Shown: positions 14,864 to 23,061, counted from the stretch's first letter. The stretch is DNA of 64,000 bases from Marinospirillum celere (GCF_900112235.1 NZ_FOLH01000001.1:186001-250000), one strand, 5' to 3'. The notes: generated from the letters alone by a model not told the origin. Numbers and translations are program-made.

Positions 14864-15353
14864 TCGGTACGACCCTTACATAGAACAGTCCATGAAGCGC
14901 TGGATGCCGGGTACCGATTGGCAGTTGCTTTGGGGGCTGATTCGGCAGGAGTCCAGTTTCAACCCAAAGGCAGTTTCACCGGTGGGAGCTGAAGGGTTAA
15001 CTCAGTTTATGCCTGGCACTTGGGCTGATGTGAGTCGCCAGTTGGGTATGGCCAATGCAAACCCCAGAATGGTAAGGCCCAGCATTGAAGCCGGTGCGTT
15101 TTATCTGGGTCGACTACGCAATAACTGGCACAGCCCGCGCCCGGAGAAGGACCGGCTGCAACTGGCACTGGCCAGCTACAACGCTGGCCTGGGTAATCTG
15201 CTCTCAGCGCAACGCGCATGTGACATGCCGGTACTTTACCCGGAGATAGCTGCATGCCTACCCCAGATCACTGGTCATCACTCATCCGAGACACTGCATT
15301 ACGTGCCAGCGGTCTGGCGTTATTACATCAAGAAGCGACTGGGTGCCCTATGA
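14784..15353 (+). CDS. Endolysin with SLT transglycosylase domain and N-terminal signal
   Basis: The N-terminal hydrophobic stretch (LLLFITACVFWVPACLSA) is a signal peptide or SAR anchor. The catalytic domain has the transglycosylase motif IRQESSFNPKAVSPVGAEGL with the catalytic Glu near residue 56, then TQFMPGTW and ALASYNAGLG. It cleaves the glycan backbone of peptidoglycan. Membrane-targeted endolysins are activated when the holin collapses the membrane potential. AGAGGTG precedes the ATG. Confidence 0.85.
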   Translation: MQIRKLLLFITACVFWVPACLSASPFDRYDPYIEQSMKRWMPGTDWQLLWGLIRQESSFNPKAVSPVGAEGLTQFMPGTWADVSRQLGMANANPRMVRPSIEAGAFYLGRLRNNWHSPRPEKDRLQLALASYNAGLGNLLSAQRACDMPVLYPEIAACLPQITGHHSSETLHYVPAVWRYYIKKRLGAL

Positions 15354-15751
15354 AGCTCAAGGCGGCTGCGGTTGGTTCAGTCCTCATCATTATGGGCATG
15401 GGCTACCTCTGGTATGAAGCCAGCCTGGCCCAGCTTGAAACCCAACTGGCCCGCACTGAAGCGAACCTGACGGTTGAACAAGAGGCGGTTAGCCAGCTGG
15501 GCAGTCTGGTTGTTCGTAAGCAAGAGCAGCTAGATAGATCTAAAAAGCAGCTGGCGCAAATGATTCAGGCTCGCAATGCAGCTGAGGCCAGGTTCCAGGC
15601 TATTGAGGTGGTCCATGCCCAAACACTTGAAAATCTTAAGCAACTTCAAAAGCAGGATCAGGAGCTGGATGACTGGTCTGCTGATCCTGTTCCTGTCAGT
15701 GCTGATGACTGGGTGCGCAACCTCATCACCCCAGCCACGGGTAGTGATTGA
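15350..15751 (+). CDS. Rz-like inner-membrane spanin
   Basis: The start is ATG 15350, overlapping the endolysin stop as ATGA. One transmembrane segment (about 5-22) is followed by a long periplasmic coiled coil (QLETQLARTEANL onward). With the nested Rz1-like lipoprotein it would fuse inner and outer membranes at lysis. Confidence 0.8.
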   Translation: MKLKAAAVGSVLIIMGMGYLWYEASLAQLETQLARTEANLTVEQEAVSQLGSLVVRKQEQLDRSKKQLAQMIQARNAAEARFQAIEVVHAQTLENLKQLQKQDQELDDWSADPVPVSADDWVRNLITPATGSD

Positions 15752-15935
15752 AAACCAAGAGGTTTTGCCACCGGCATTGCCTGATCACTTGTTGGAACCT
15801 TTGAATCATCCTGACTTGCCACCCACAACACTGACCCAGGGCGACTTGCTGAAGCTAATTGCCGAATACCACCGGCTGGTGGAAACAGCCAACTCACAAC
15901 GCACGGAAGTTAAAGACCTGTGGCCGAAAAAATGA
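15669..15935 (+). CDS. Rz1-like outer-membrane spanin lipoprotein
   Basis: The start is ATG 15669 behind CAGGAG. The signal ends in the lipobox LMTGC, so the mature protein is a Pro-rich lipoprotein. It begins inside the Rz-like gene in another frame and extends beyond it, the usual overlapping spanin layout. Confidence 0.8.
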   Translation: MTGLLILFLSVLMTGCATSSPQPRVVIENQEVLPPALPDHLLEPLNHPDLPPTTLTQGDLLKLIAEYHRLVETANSQRTEVKDLWPKK

Positions 15936-16216
15936 CGATCAAATCAGCAACTGAGCGCCATATCCAGACGGTGGCGGTCTTTATCATTACCGGCGTACTG
16001 GGCTGGGTGGGCTTTTCTTTGAACAGCCTGATCGAACACCAGGCGCGTGTGGATGAGCGTATCAGCTACATGACTTCTCAGATCATCCATCTGCAGGAGC
16101 AGCTTAGCAACCAGATTAGCCGCAGGGAGCTGGATTCAGAGCTGAGCCATATCCACCGAGAAATTCAGCGGCTGGATAACAGGGTAGAGCAGCTGGAACG
16201 CAGGGAGCGAGATTAG
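15920..16216 (+). CDS. Membrane coiled-coil protein after the spanins
   Basis: A 98-residue protein (GTG at 15920, or ATG 15932 overlapping the previous stop) with one transmembrane segment (about 16-35) and a C-terminal coiled coil (HLQEQLSNQI to LERRE). Proteins of this shape are often second holin-like or pinholin-type genes in lysis cassettes; the role is uncertain. Confidence 0.6.
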   Translation: MAEKMTIKSATERHIQTVAVFIITGVLGWVGFSLNSLIEHQARVDERISYMTSQIIHLQEQLSNQISRRELDSELSHIHREIQRLDNRVEQLERRERD

Positions 16217-16235
16217 AAAAGCAAAAGACGGGCGA

Positions 16236-16333
16236 CTGCTGGTGTTGGCGCACCAGCAGCCCTCAAGAAGTGGTAATGGTTCATGGGGCCACTTCTCAAG
16301 CAAGGCCCGCCACCTCGTGCACGAAGTAGGCGG
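16236..16333 (+). other. Three consecutive inverted repeats before the methylase gene
   Basis: Hairpin 1 is CTGCTGGTG/CACCAGCAG (16236-16259, nine perfect pairs). Hairpin 2 is AGAAGTGG/CCACTTCT (16266-16296). Hairpin 3 is CCGCC/GGCGG around the palindrome CGTGCACG (16307-16333). None is followed by a T-run, so they are not simple terminators. They fill the gap before the methylase start. Confidence 0.5.
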
Positions 16334-16365
16334 ATATTATCATACTGATTGGATATACAGTACCC

Positions 16366-17142
16366 ATGACCGCAAAACCTATCGTCCCCTGGATTGGGGG
16401 CAAGCGCCGTTTGGCAAAGCATATTCTTCCACGACTTCCTGAGCACAGCTGTTACGTAGAGCCCTTCTGCGGTGCGGCTGCACTCTTCTTCATGAAGGAA
16501 CCGGTGAAGTCGGAGATCCTTAATGACATTAACGGTGAGTTAGTAAACCTCTACCGGGTTGTGAAGCACCACCTTGAGGAGCTCTACAGCCAGTTCAAGT
16601 GGACGCTGGTTAGTCGCCAGAACTGGGAGTGGCTGCAGAGCATGCCGCCTGAAGCCTTGACCGACATACAAAGAGCCAGCCGCTTCCTGTATCTGCAAAA
16701 GCTGGCCTTTGGTGGAAAGGTAGATGGGCAGAGCTTCGGAACGGATACCACTTCCCGGCCTCGGTTTAACCTGTTCAGCCTGGAGAATGATCTGGCTGAA
16801 GCTCACTTCAGGTTGACCAATGCAACAGTGGAGAATCTGCCCTGGCAAAAGGTGCTTCAGAAATACGATCGCCCCCACACCTTGTTCTATTGTGACCCGC
16901 CGTACTGGCAGACCGAAGGCTACGGTGTGGACTTCGGCTTTGAGCAGTATGAAGAGCTGGCCGATTTGATGAGAGGGTTAAAGGGCAACCTGGTGCTAAG
17001 CATTAATGACCACCCGGATATTCGCCAGGTCTTTAGAGAGTTTCCGATGATGCAGCTGAGTGCAACCTACACGGTTGGTGGTAGCTCGAAGGCAGCCAGG
17101 CGTGGTGAGCTGTTGATCGCAAGCCACGGTGTGGATTTGTAA
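16366..17142 (+). CDS. Dam-type DNA adenine-N6 methyltransferase (D12 class)
   Basis: The protein carries class D12 motifs: PWIGGKRRLAKHIL (motif X), VEPFCGAAALFF (motif I, SAM binding) and the catalytic DPPY at about residue 176 (motif IV). It is 258 residues long, close to other phage Dam proteins. It would methylate adenine, probably to shield phage DNA from host restriction or to mark it for packaging. It sits alone between the lysis cassette and cos, behind three hairpins. Confidence 0.85.
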   Translation: MTAKPIVPWIGGKRRLAKHILPRLPEHSCYVEPFCGAAALFFMKEPVKSEILNDINGELVNLYRVVKHHLEELYSQFKWTLVSRQNWEWLQSMPPEALTDIQRASRFLYLQKLAFGGKVDGQSFGTDTTSRPRFNLFSLENDLAEAHFRLTNATVENLPWQKVLQKYDRPHTLFYCDPPYWQTEGYGVDFGFEQYEELADLMRGLKGNLVLSINDHPDIRQVFREFPMMQLSATYTVGGSSKAARRGELLIASHGVDL

Positions 17143-17152
17143 AAAAAATCGC

Positions 17153-17221
17153 GGGTCCTTCCGGAGCTCACGGGCCTGCCACGGGGGCGTGGAACTCGCG
17201 GATAAACAGAAATTTTCGGGT
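17153..17221 (+). other. cos site with lambda-like cosQ and cosN
   Basis: GGGTCCTTCCGG (17153-17164) matches the lambda cosQ core except for one missing T. GGGCGTGGAACT (17185-17196) aligns with the 12-base lambda cohesive end GGGCGGCGACCT at nine of twelve positions and is followed by CGCGG as in lambda. Further on, AAATTTTCGGGTTTT (17210-17224) resembles the sequence right of lambda cosN. The order Q-N and the place just before the small terminase gene are also as in lambda, so the virion DNA should have 12-base 5' overhangs. Confidence 0.85.
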
Positions 17222-17310
17222 TTTCATATGCTCCACCACAGGTGGGCAGATTTCTAGGAGTGACGCGGGATAGAGACCTGTGCGACTTGTACATTTCGGG
17301 CTTAAAGAAT

Positions 17311-17814
17311 ATGGCAGACGTGAGCAGGTTAGAGGATGCGTTTAACTGGTCAGTCAGCCAGATTGCCAGAGCTTTTGAGATGGATAGGCGCACTGTCACA
17401 AAGCGCTTGATGGATGCCGGTGTTATTCCTTCTGGAGAAAAGCGTGGTCACCCGGTCTACCGGTTGAAGGATGCTGGCTTTGCTTTGTGGGGTGTTTCTA
17501 AATCAGCTTCAGATGGAGCGGTTAACGACCCAGACGACTTTGAACCCAATGACCGGAAAGCCTGGTACCAGTCGGAGAATGAGCGGGTAAAGCTGGAAAA
17601 GGAAATGCGGCTTCTGGTCCCGATTGAGGAAGTGCATCGGGAAATGAGCAGTCTGGCCAAGGCGCTGGACAACTATCTGGAAACCTTGCCTGATTTGTTG
17701 GAGCGCGACGCAGGCTTGCCGCCTGAAGCTATCCAACAGGTTGAGAGCATCACCGACCAGCTGCGTGATCAGATGTTCCAGGCGATTATTGCGGACGAAC
17801 CTGAAGATGAGTAG
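17311..17814 (+). CDS. Terminase small subunit (Nu1 / DUF1441-like)
   Basis: I start at ATG 17311 (167 residues); an in-frame GTG at 17242 would extend it into the cos-proximal DNA. The N-terminus is a winged-helix DNA-binding domain (NWSVSQIARAFEMDRRTVTK, then GHPVYRLKDA) typical of Nu1-like/DUF1441 subunits that bind cosB. The C-terminus is helical and would contact the large subunit. It overlaps the large-subunit gene by eight bases. Confidence 0.75.
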   Translation: MADVSRLEDAFNWSVSQIARAFEMDRRTVTKRLMDAGVIPSGEKRGHPVYRLKDAGFALWGVSKSASDGAVNDPDDFEPNDRKAWYQSENERVKLEKEMRLLVPIEEVHREMSSLAKALDNYLETLPDLLERDAGLPPEAIQQVESITDQLRDQMFQAIIADEPEDE

Positions 17815-19873
17815 TTACGGCAGCGCAGCAGCGATCAAGCGTGATGTGGCTGAAATCATCCGGCCCAAGCGCCGCATTCAGGCCAGCCAGGCAGCAGCGG
17901 AAGTAATGAAGGTTGTCGGTGGTGATGGGTCTGTTCGCGACTGGGATGCCAAGGCCACACCCTACATGGTAGAGCCGTTGGACTGCATGGGCTCTCGGCT
18001 GTATGACGCGGTGATCTTTGTTGGCCCCGCTCGGACAGGCAAAACCAATGCGCTGGTGGATGGCTTTGTTGCCTACAAGATTGAATACCACCCAGCAGAC
18101 GGCCTTATTGTTCAGATCTCCGAAGAGAAAGCGCGGGAATTCAGCAAGAAGCGCATTGACCGGATGCTGGAAAAATCCCCGCTGCTCCGGAACCGGCTCA
18201 GCCCTCGGGGCCATGACAACAACGTCCACGACAAAACCTTTCGTGCCGGCAACTACCTGGGCATCAAATGGCCCTCCAAGAACGTGCTGGCCAGCTCGGA
18301 CTTTCAGTTCGTACTGCTGACCGACTTTGACCGCTTGCCGGACAACATCGATGGCGAAGGTGACCCCTTCACTCTGGCCAGCAAACGGACGCAGACCTTT
18401 GGCAGCACCGGCATGACCATGGCTGAATCCTCACCGGGTCGGGAAATCACCGACCTGGACTGGGAAAGGCCCGAAGACCAGCCGCATGTGGCACCACCCA
18501 CTACCGGTATTCTTGACCTCTATAACGCAGGTGATCGCCGCCGCTGGTACTGGCAATGCCCCGAAACCGGCTGTCGGGAATGGTTCATGCCCAACAAGGA
18601 AAACTTCAACCTGGATTCGGCGCGAGTATTTTGCCCGCATTGTGGTACCGAAATCAGCCCCACGGCCAAGCGTGATCTCAACATCAAGGGTCGCTGGGTA
18701 GCCGAAGGCCAGCGCCTGACGCAACATGGCGAACTGGAAGGAACAGCCAGAAGCACCCGCATTGCTAGTTTCTGGATGGAAGGCCCTGCAGCGGCTTATC
18801 AAACCTGGCAATCACTGGTCGATAAACTCAAGCGAGCTGAAGAAACCTACCAGCAGACCGGCAGCCAGGAAACTCTGAAAACGGTCATCAACACCGACTG
18901 GGGCAGGGCCTACGCCTACCAGCGCTCGGAAAAGACCCGTAGCCCCCAGCGCCTGATGGATCGTGCTGAACAAGTCCAGCGCCGCACTATTCCCGAAGGG
19001 GTGCGCTTTCTGACGGCTTCGGTGGACGTGCAGGGCGGCAAGGATCGACGCTTTGTTGTGCAGATTCACGGCTGGGGCAGGAATCGAGAAATGTGGGTCG
19101 TGGATCGCTTCAACATCAAAGAAGACCGAGGCCCGAACAACGACCAGCCACCCAGACCCATCAGCCCGGCAACCCAGCCGGAAGACTGGCAACTGCTGAC
19201 CCGCGATGTCCTCAAACGCAGCTACAAGCTAGCCGATGGCAGCGGACGCAGAATGCCGGTGCTGGCCCTGGGCATAGATACCGGCGGGGAAGGGGACGGG
19301 GAAGAAAGCGTCACCAGTCAGGCCTACGACTACTACCGCAGCCTGATACCCGAAGGCCTGCAAGGCCGCGTTTATCTCTTCAAGGGTGGCAGCAGCAAAA
19401 CCGCCAACCGAGTGCGCAAAACCTGGCCAGACAACACCAAACGCAAAAACCGCAAGAGCAGCGCCCGAGGTGATGTGCCCCTCTACATTCTGGGTACCAA
19501 CCTACTCAAGGATCAAGTTGCCGCCATGATCGACCGGGACAACCCCGGCTCTGGCTACATGCACACCCCGGCATGGCTGGGGCGCTGGTGGTTTGAAGAA
19601 CTGACCTATGAAATCCGAGACCCAGCCACCGGAAAATGGGAAAGGCCCGGCAAAAAGCCCAATGAAGCTTTTGACCTCTGCGTCTACAACCTGGCGCTTT
19701 TTATCCTGCTCAAGGCCGAGAACATCAACTGGGACGCACCACCGCCATGGGCTGAAGACTGGGATAAAAACCTGCTGGTGTTTGATCCGGAAAAGCAGAG
19801 CGACCCCACTGGGGTGCCGGTTAGAGCCACACGGCAAAAAAGAAAGCGAAAGACTGTAAAGGCAAGGGTTTAG
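17807..19873 (+). CDS. Terminase large subunit (GpA family)
   Basis: The start is ATG 17807, overlapping the small-subunit stop; 688 residues (lambda gpA has 641). The ATPase domain has the Walker A-like GPARTGKT near residue 73 and a Walker B region LLTDFDRL near 170. A zinc-binding pair (CPETGC ... CPHC) is in the middle, and the C-terminal nuclease has GIDTGGEGDGEE. It packages DNA into proheads and cuts cos. The cos type and this family agree. Confidence 0.92.
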   Translation: MSSYGSAAAIKRDVAEIIRPKRRIQASQAAAEVMKVVGGDGSVRDWDAKATPYMVEPLDCMGSRLYDAVIFVGPARTGKTNALVDGFVAYKIEYHPADGLIVQISEEKAREFSKKRIDRMLEKSPLLRNRLSPRGHDNNVHDKTFRAGNYLGIKWPSKNVLASSDFQFVLLTDFDRLPDNIDGEGDPFTLASKRTQTFGSTGMTMAESSPGREITDLDWERPEDQPHVAPPTTGILDLYNAGDRRRWYWQCPETGCREWFMPNKENFNLDSARVFCPHCGTEISPTAKRDLNIKGRWVAEGQRLTQHGELEGTARSTRIASFWMEGPAAAYQTWQSLVDKLKRAEETYQQTGSQETLKTVINTDWGRAYAYQRSEKTRSPQRLMDRAEQVQRRTIPEGVRFLTASVDVQGGKDRRFVVQIHGWGRNREMWVVDRFNIKEDRGPNNDQPPRPISPATQPEDWQLLTRDVLKRSYKLADGSGRRMPVLALGIDTGGEGDGEESVTSQAYDYYRSLIPEGLQGRVYLFKGGSSKTANRVRKTWPDNTKRKNRKSSARGDVPLYILGTNLLKDQVAAMIDRDNPGSGYMHTPAWLGRWWFEELTYEIRDPATGKWERPGKKPNEAFDLCVYNLALFILLKAENINWDAPPPWAEDWDKNLLVFDPEKQSDPTGVPVRATRQKRKRKTVKARV

Positions 19874-19876
19874 GGA

Positions 19877-19909
19877 GAAGCGCCCCACAGTAGAGCGGGG
19901 TGCTTCTTT
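19877..19909. terminator. Terminator after the large terminase gene
   Basis: A GAAGC-CCCC/GGGG-GCTTC stem followed by TTTG. It lies between the convergent terminase gene and a minus-strand micro-ORF and may serve both. Confidence 0.6.
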
Positions 19910-19917
19910 GCTACTGA

Positions 19918-20022
19918 TTAATCCTTGTTGCTGTGGAACATTTCGTAAAAGCTGACATCGCCAACAAAAGCAAGGATCAGAAGTGCAAAAGCGACAACTC
20001 CAAAAAGGATTCCATGTTTCAT
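19918..20022 (-). CDS. 34-residue membrane micropeptide on the opposite strand
   Basis: The minus strand reads ATG to TAA for 34 residues: a short basic start, a hydrophobic segment (GILFGVVAFALLILAFV) and a polar tail (EMFHSNKD). AGGTG lies five bases before the ATG. It is the only minus-strand gene in the head-tail operon, in a 300-base gap between terminase and gpW-like genes, with an inverted repeat (20055-20071) upstream. Expression in the lysogen is plausible; function unknown. Confidence 0.55.
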   Translation of the reverse strand: MKHGILFGVVAFALLILAFVGDVSFYEMFHSNKD

Positions 20023-20054
20023 TTTTTCACCTATAGGTTGGTTGAAATTTAGGT

Positions 20055-20071
20055 GTTAGGACGTCCCTAAC
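20055..20071. promoter_or_regulatory. Palindrome GTTAGG-N5-CCTAAC
   Basis: An inverted repeat with the same half-sites as the promoter palindrome at 13586-13599 but with a five-base spacer. It lies upstream of the minus-strand micropeptide and between head genes; probably a protein-binding site. Confidence 0.45.
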
Positions 20072-20149
20072 CTTTATTTTTTTGCCACAGTTCCCTGATA
20101 CGTCAACGGGGTTTCGGAAAGCTATTTTGTATTTTTTTGTAAATCAAAC

Positions 20150-20173
20150 AGCCCGCCAAGTGTGGGCTTTTTT
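20150..20173 (+). terminator. Terminator upstream of the gpW-like gene
   Basis: An AGCCC/GGGCT stem with a nine-base loop followed by six T. It stands inside the late operon, so the late transcript must read through it or head genes have another promoter. Confidence 0.6.
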
Positions 20174-20186
20174 ATGGGCGAGGTTT

Positions 20187-20411
20187 ATGAAATACACCCA
20201 AGAAGATCTAAACCGACTGAATCAGGCTCGGATCGATCTGGCCACCGGCCAGAATGTGACCCAGGTTCGACACAGCAACGGAAAGACCCTGACGTTCAAT
20301 CCAGCCAACCGCGACCTTCTGGAACGAATGATCGCAGAGGCTAAACGGAGTCTTTTTCCAAAGCGCAGACGCACTCGCACCCGTCAGGTGTTTACCTCCA
20401 AAGGTCTTTAA
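20187..20411 (+). CDS. Head-tail joining protein, gpW-like
   Basis: The start is ATG 20187 with GGGCGAGG upstream; 74 residues (lambda gpW has 68). The pattern YTQEDLNRLNQARIDLATGQ, then TQVRHSNGKTLTF and a basic C-terminus follows gpW, which binds below the portal to close the filled head. Its place between terminase and portal matches lambda A-W-B. Confidence 0.75.
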   Translation: MKYTQEDLNRLNQARIDLATGQNVTQVRHSNGKTLTFNPANRDLLERMIAEAKRSLFPKRRRTRTRQVFTSKGL

Positions 20412-20414
20412 CCC

Positions 20415-21932
20415 ATGCCGAAGATCAGCAAGCCCCGCATCCGTCTGGAGCATAGGGGCGGCCAGCTCGTGCCCAAAAACATCCGCGCCTCAGCCTACGA
20501 AGGCGGCTCTAACCGCAAGCGCATGGGTGGGAAGGGTATGTCGGTTGCTGGCCCAAATACCGGTATCTCACAAAGCCTGGGCGCACTGCAAAAGCGCAGC
20601 CGTAATGCCGTGCGCAACAATGCCTACGCCACCGGAGCCAAGGAAACCTATGTCTCCAACCTGGTGGGCACCGGTATTCGGCCCCAGTGGCAGAACAAGG
20701 AAATTCAGGAGCTTTGGGAAACCTGGGTGCAAGAGTGCGATGCCGATGGCGTGAACTGCTTCTACGGACTGCAAGGCCTGGCAGCGGGTGCCCAGTTTGA
20801 AGCGGGGGAGGTGCTGGGTCGATTCCGTTACCGGCGCACCAGCGATGGTTTATCCGTGCCCTTGCAGCTGCAACTGATCGAATCCGAACACCTGGACCCC
20901 ACCTACTCAGCAGTGACTGACCGGCAGCTGATCAAGATGGGCATTGAATTCAACGCCATTGGAAAACGCTCTGCGTATTGGCTCTGGCAGCACCATCCCC
21001 ATGAATACCTGGCTCAACAGACTAACCGCCGCAAACGAGTACCGGCTGATGATGTGATCCACCTGTATCGCCGCACCCGCCCTGGCCAGATACGTGGTGT
21101 GCCGGAGCTATCCAGTGTCATCGTGCGCCTGTATGAAATTGATGAAATGCAGGATGCCCTGCTGGCGCGTCAGAAACTGGCCCAGCTTTTCGCAGCCTTT
21201 ATCAAGCGCAAGCCTGACCATGACCCTGAAGACGAAGGGCCTCACTTTGGCCTACCTGCTGACCCCTATGGCGAAAGTGACGACGAAGGCCTGACTGAAT
21301 TTGTACCTGGTGCTCTGCACTACCTGGAAGATGGCGAAGAAGTACAGTTCAGCGATCCACCTGACATCGGCAGCCACTACAGCGACTGGCTGCGCACTGA
21401 ACTGCTGGCCGTAGCCAGAGGGGCGGGCATCACCTACGAACAACTGACCAACGACCTGAAAGGCGTCAACTACAGCTCCATTCGTGCCGGACTGCTGGAA
21501 TTCCGCCGCCGTGCCGAAGCCCTGCAAGCCCACCTGATCGTACACCAGTGGTGCCGGAAGATTGCCGCCAAATGGCTGGATGTTGCCGTAGTCAGCGGCT
21601 CCATCAACCTGCCGGACTACTGGACCAACCGCAAAAAATACCTAGCGATTGACTGGATCGCTCCCAAATGGGCCTGGGTCGACCCGCTGAAAGAAGTCAC
21701 CGCAGACCTGCTGGAAGTTCGCGCTGGGTTTATCCCCCGCTCAGAAGCAGCAGGGCAGCGCGGCTGGAGCCTGGAGCAACTGGATGAAGAAATCCAAAAG
21801 AGCAACCAGAGCGCCGACGACCACGGCCTGATACTGGATTCAGACCCGCGCATCACCCAGAAAAACGGGGCTTTGCAAAAAGCCATCGACATCCTGAACA
21901 ACGAAGAGGAAGAAGAAAATGCCTCAACCTAA
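20415..21932 (+). CDS. Portal protein (lambda gpB family)
   Basis: A 505-residue protein with a basic N-terminus, ARNNxxxxG-like RNNAYATGAKETYVSNLVGTG, and the PGQIRGVPELSSVI region typical of lambda-type portals. It forms the dodecameric vertex through which DNA is pumped. It overlaps the downstream protease gene by 14 bases. lambda gpB is 533 residues. Confidence 0.9.
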   Translation: MPKISKPRIRLEHRGGQLVPKNIRASAYEGGSNRKRMGGKGMSVAGPNTGISQSLGALQKRSRNAVRNNAYATGAKETYVSNLVGTGIRPQWQNKEIQELWETWVQECDADGVNCFYGLQGLAAGAQFEAGEVLGRFRYRRTSDGLSVPLQLQLIESEHLDPTYSAVTDRQLIKMGIEFNAIGKRSAYWLWQHHPHEYLAQQTNRRKRVPADDVIHLYRRTRPGQIRGVPELSSVIVRLYEIDEMQDALLARQKLAQLFAAFIKRKPDHDPEDEGPHFGLPADPYGESDDEGLTEFVPGALHYLEDGEEVQFSDPPDIGSHYSDWLRTELLAVARGAGITYEQLTNDLKGVNYSSIRAGLLEFRRRAEALQAHLIVHQWCRKIAAKWLDVAVVSGSINLPDYWTNRKKYLAIDWIAPKWAWVDPLKEVTADLLEVRAGFIPRSEAAGQRGWSLEQLDEEIQKSNQSADDHGLILDSDPRITQKNGALQKAIDILNNEEEEENAST

Positions 21933-23061
21933 ACACTGGCTCAAAGTCCAGGCCAAGGCCAAGCAGCCCCGCAAGGCCCTGGTCACTATTGATGGCGAGA
22001 TTGGAGGCAGCTGGTGGGATGACACCGCTGTTGCCAGCTCCGAATTCATGAACGCCCTCAAAGCCCTGGGCCAGCTGGATGATATTGAAATCGACCTGAA
22101 CAGCCCCGGTGGCAGCGTGACCGATGGCCTGACCATTGCCAACTACCTGCGTGCCCATCCAGCCAAGGTGACCGTCAATGTACTGGGGCAGGCCTCCAGC
22201 ATTGCCAGCGTCATCACCTCCGCTGCTGATCAGGTCAACATGAGCCTGGGCACCTTCGGCCTGATCCACTACCCCTGGACCTTTGCCATGGGCAATGCCA
22301 ACCAATTCCGTGAACTGGCCGACAACCTGGACACCATCAGCGACGGCATCATGGGCTGCTACCTGGCCAAGTGTGGTGAAGACAAAAAAGCCCGCCTCGA
22401 AGAAATCATCGAAGGCCCCAGCGGTGAAGGCACTCTGCTTTCAGCAGAAGAATGGCTGGAACTGGGCTTGGCTGACAACCTGCAAAACGAAGTCAAGGCC
22501 GCAGCCAGCACCGCACCGCAAGACCTGTTCCGCGCCATGCAGCGGGCACAGCAACAAGCCCAGAAGCAATCCGCAAAACCCCAACCACCTCAAGCAAAGC
22601 AGGAAAATCCTATGACTCTTGAAGAACTCAAAGCCAAACATCCCGAACTGGTTCAAGCCCTGACCGATGAAATCAAGGCCCAGAACCCCCAGGGCACCCT
22701 GGAAGTTGGCGCCCTGACTCTGGACACCCTGAAAGCTCAGCACCCTGAGCTGGTAGCCAGCATCCAGAAAGAAGGGCCGGATGCCAAGGCAGCCGTAGAA
22801 GCAGAGCGCACCCGCGTGACCGAAATCATGAAGGCCTGCACCACCTACAACCAGCCGCAAATGGCCGAAAAACTGATTGCCAACGGCACCGACAAACAAA
22901 TGGCGGCTGACCTGCTTTCGGTCTTTGCCTCCAATGCCAGCGACCAAAACGGCATCGTCACTGCCCACAGTGCCGACAACGACCCCCAGAACGCCAGTGA
23001 TGCCAACCGTATTCTAGCTAACTACCGCTCGGTTACCGGCACCAAAACCCAAACCGCCTGA
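21919..23061 (+). CDS. ClpP-like head maturation protease with C-terminal scaffold
   Basis: Residues 15-200 have the ClpP/S49 fold: LVTIDGEIG, LNSPGGSVTDG, the serine in GQASSIAS (near residue 93) and the His in LIHYPW (near 117). The C-terminal third (after a Gln/Pro-rich linker) repeats a TLEELKAKHPELV-like motif twice and is helical, as in scaffold domains. This matches lambda gpC, where the 3' part also encodes scaffold Nu3 from an internal start. Confidence 0.88.
   Translation: MPQPKHWLKVQAKAKQPRKALVTIDGEIGGSWWDDTAVASSEFMNALKALGQLDDIEIDLNSPGGSVTDGLTIANYLRAHPAKVTVNVLGQASSIASVITSAADQVNMSLGTFGLIHYPWTFAMGNANQFRELADNLDTISDGIMGCYLAKCGEDKKARLEEIIEGPSGEGTLLSAEEWLELGLADNLQNEVKAAASTAPQDLFRAMQRAQQQAQKQSAKPQPPQAKQENPMTLEELKAKHPELVQALTDEIKAQNPQGTLEVGALTLDTLKAQHPELVASIQKEGPDAKAAVEAERTRVTEIMKACTTYNQPQMAEKLIANGTDKQMAADLLSVFASNASDQNGIVTAHSADNDPQNASDANRILANYRSVTGTKTQTA
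22612..23061 (+). CDS. Nested scaffold protein (Nu3-like) from internal start
   Basis: An in-frame ATG at 22612 has CAGGA eight bases upstream, exactly where the linker ends and the helical scaffold region begins. Translation from it would give a 149-residue scaffold without the protease, as Nu3 does within lambda C. Not separate DNA, but a probable separate product. Confidence 0.55.
   Translation: MTLEELKAKHPELVQALTDEIKAQNPQGTLEVGALTLDTLKAQHPELVASIQKEGPDAKAAVEAERTRVTEIMKACTTYNQPQMAEKLIANGTDKQMAADLLSVFASNASDQNGIVTAHSADNDPQNASDANRILANYRSVTGTKTQTA

Noticed and set aside
18018-19192. Long opposite-strand and shifted frames within the large terminase gene
   Set aside because: The high G+C content of a long gene creates open shadow frames; they lack ribosome sites and family patterns.
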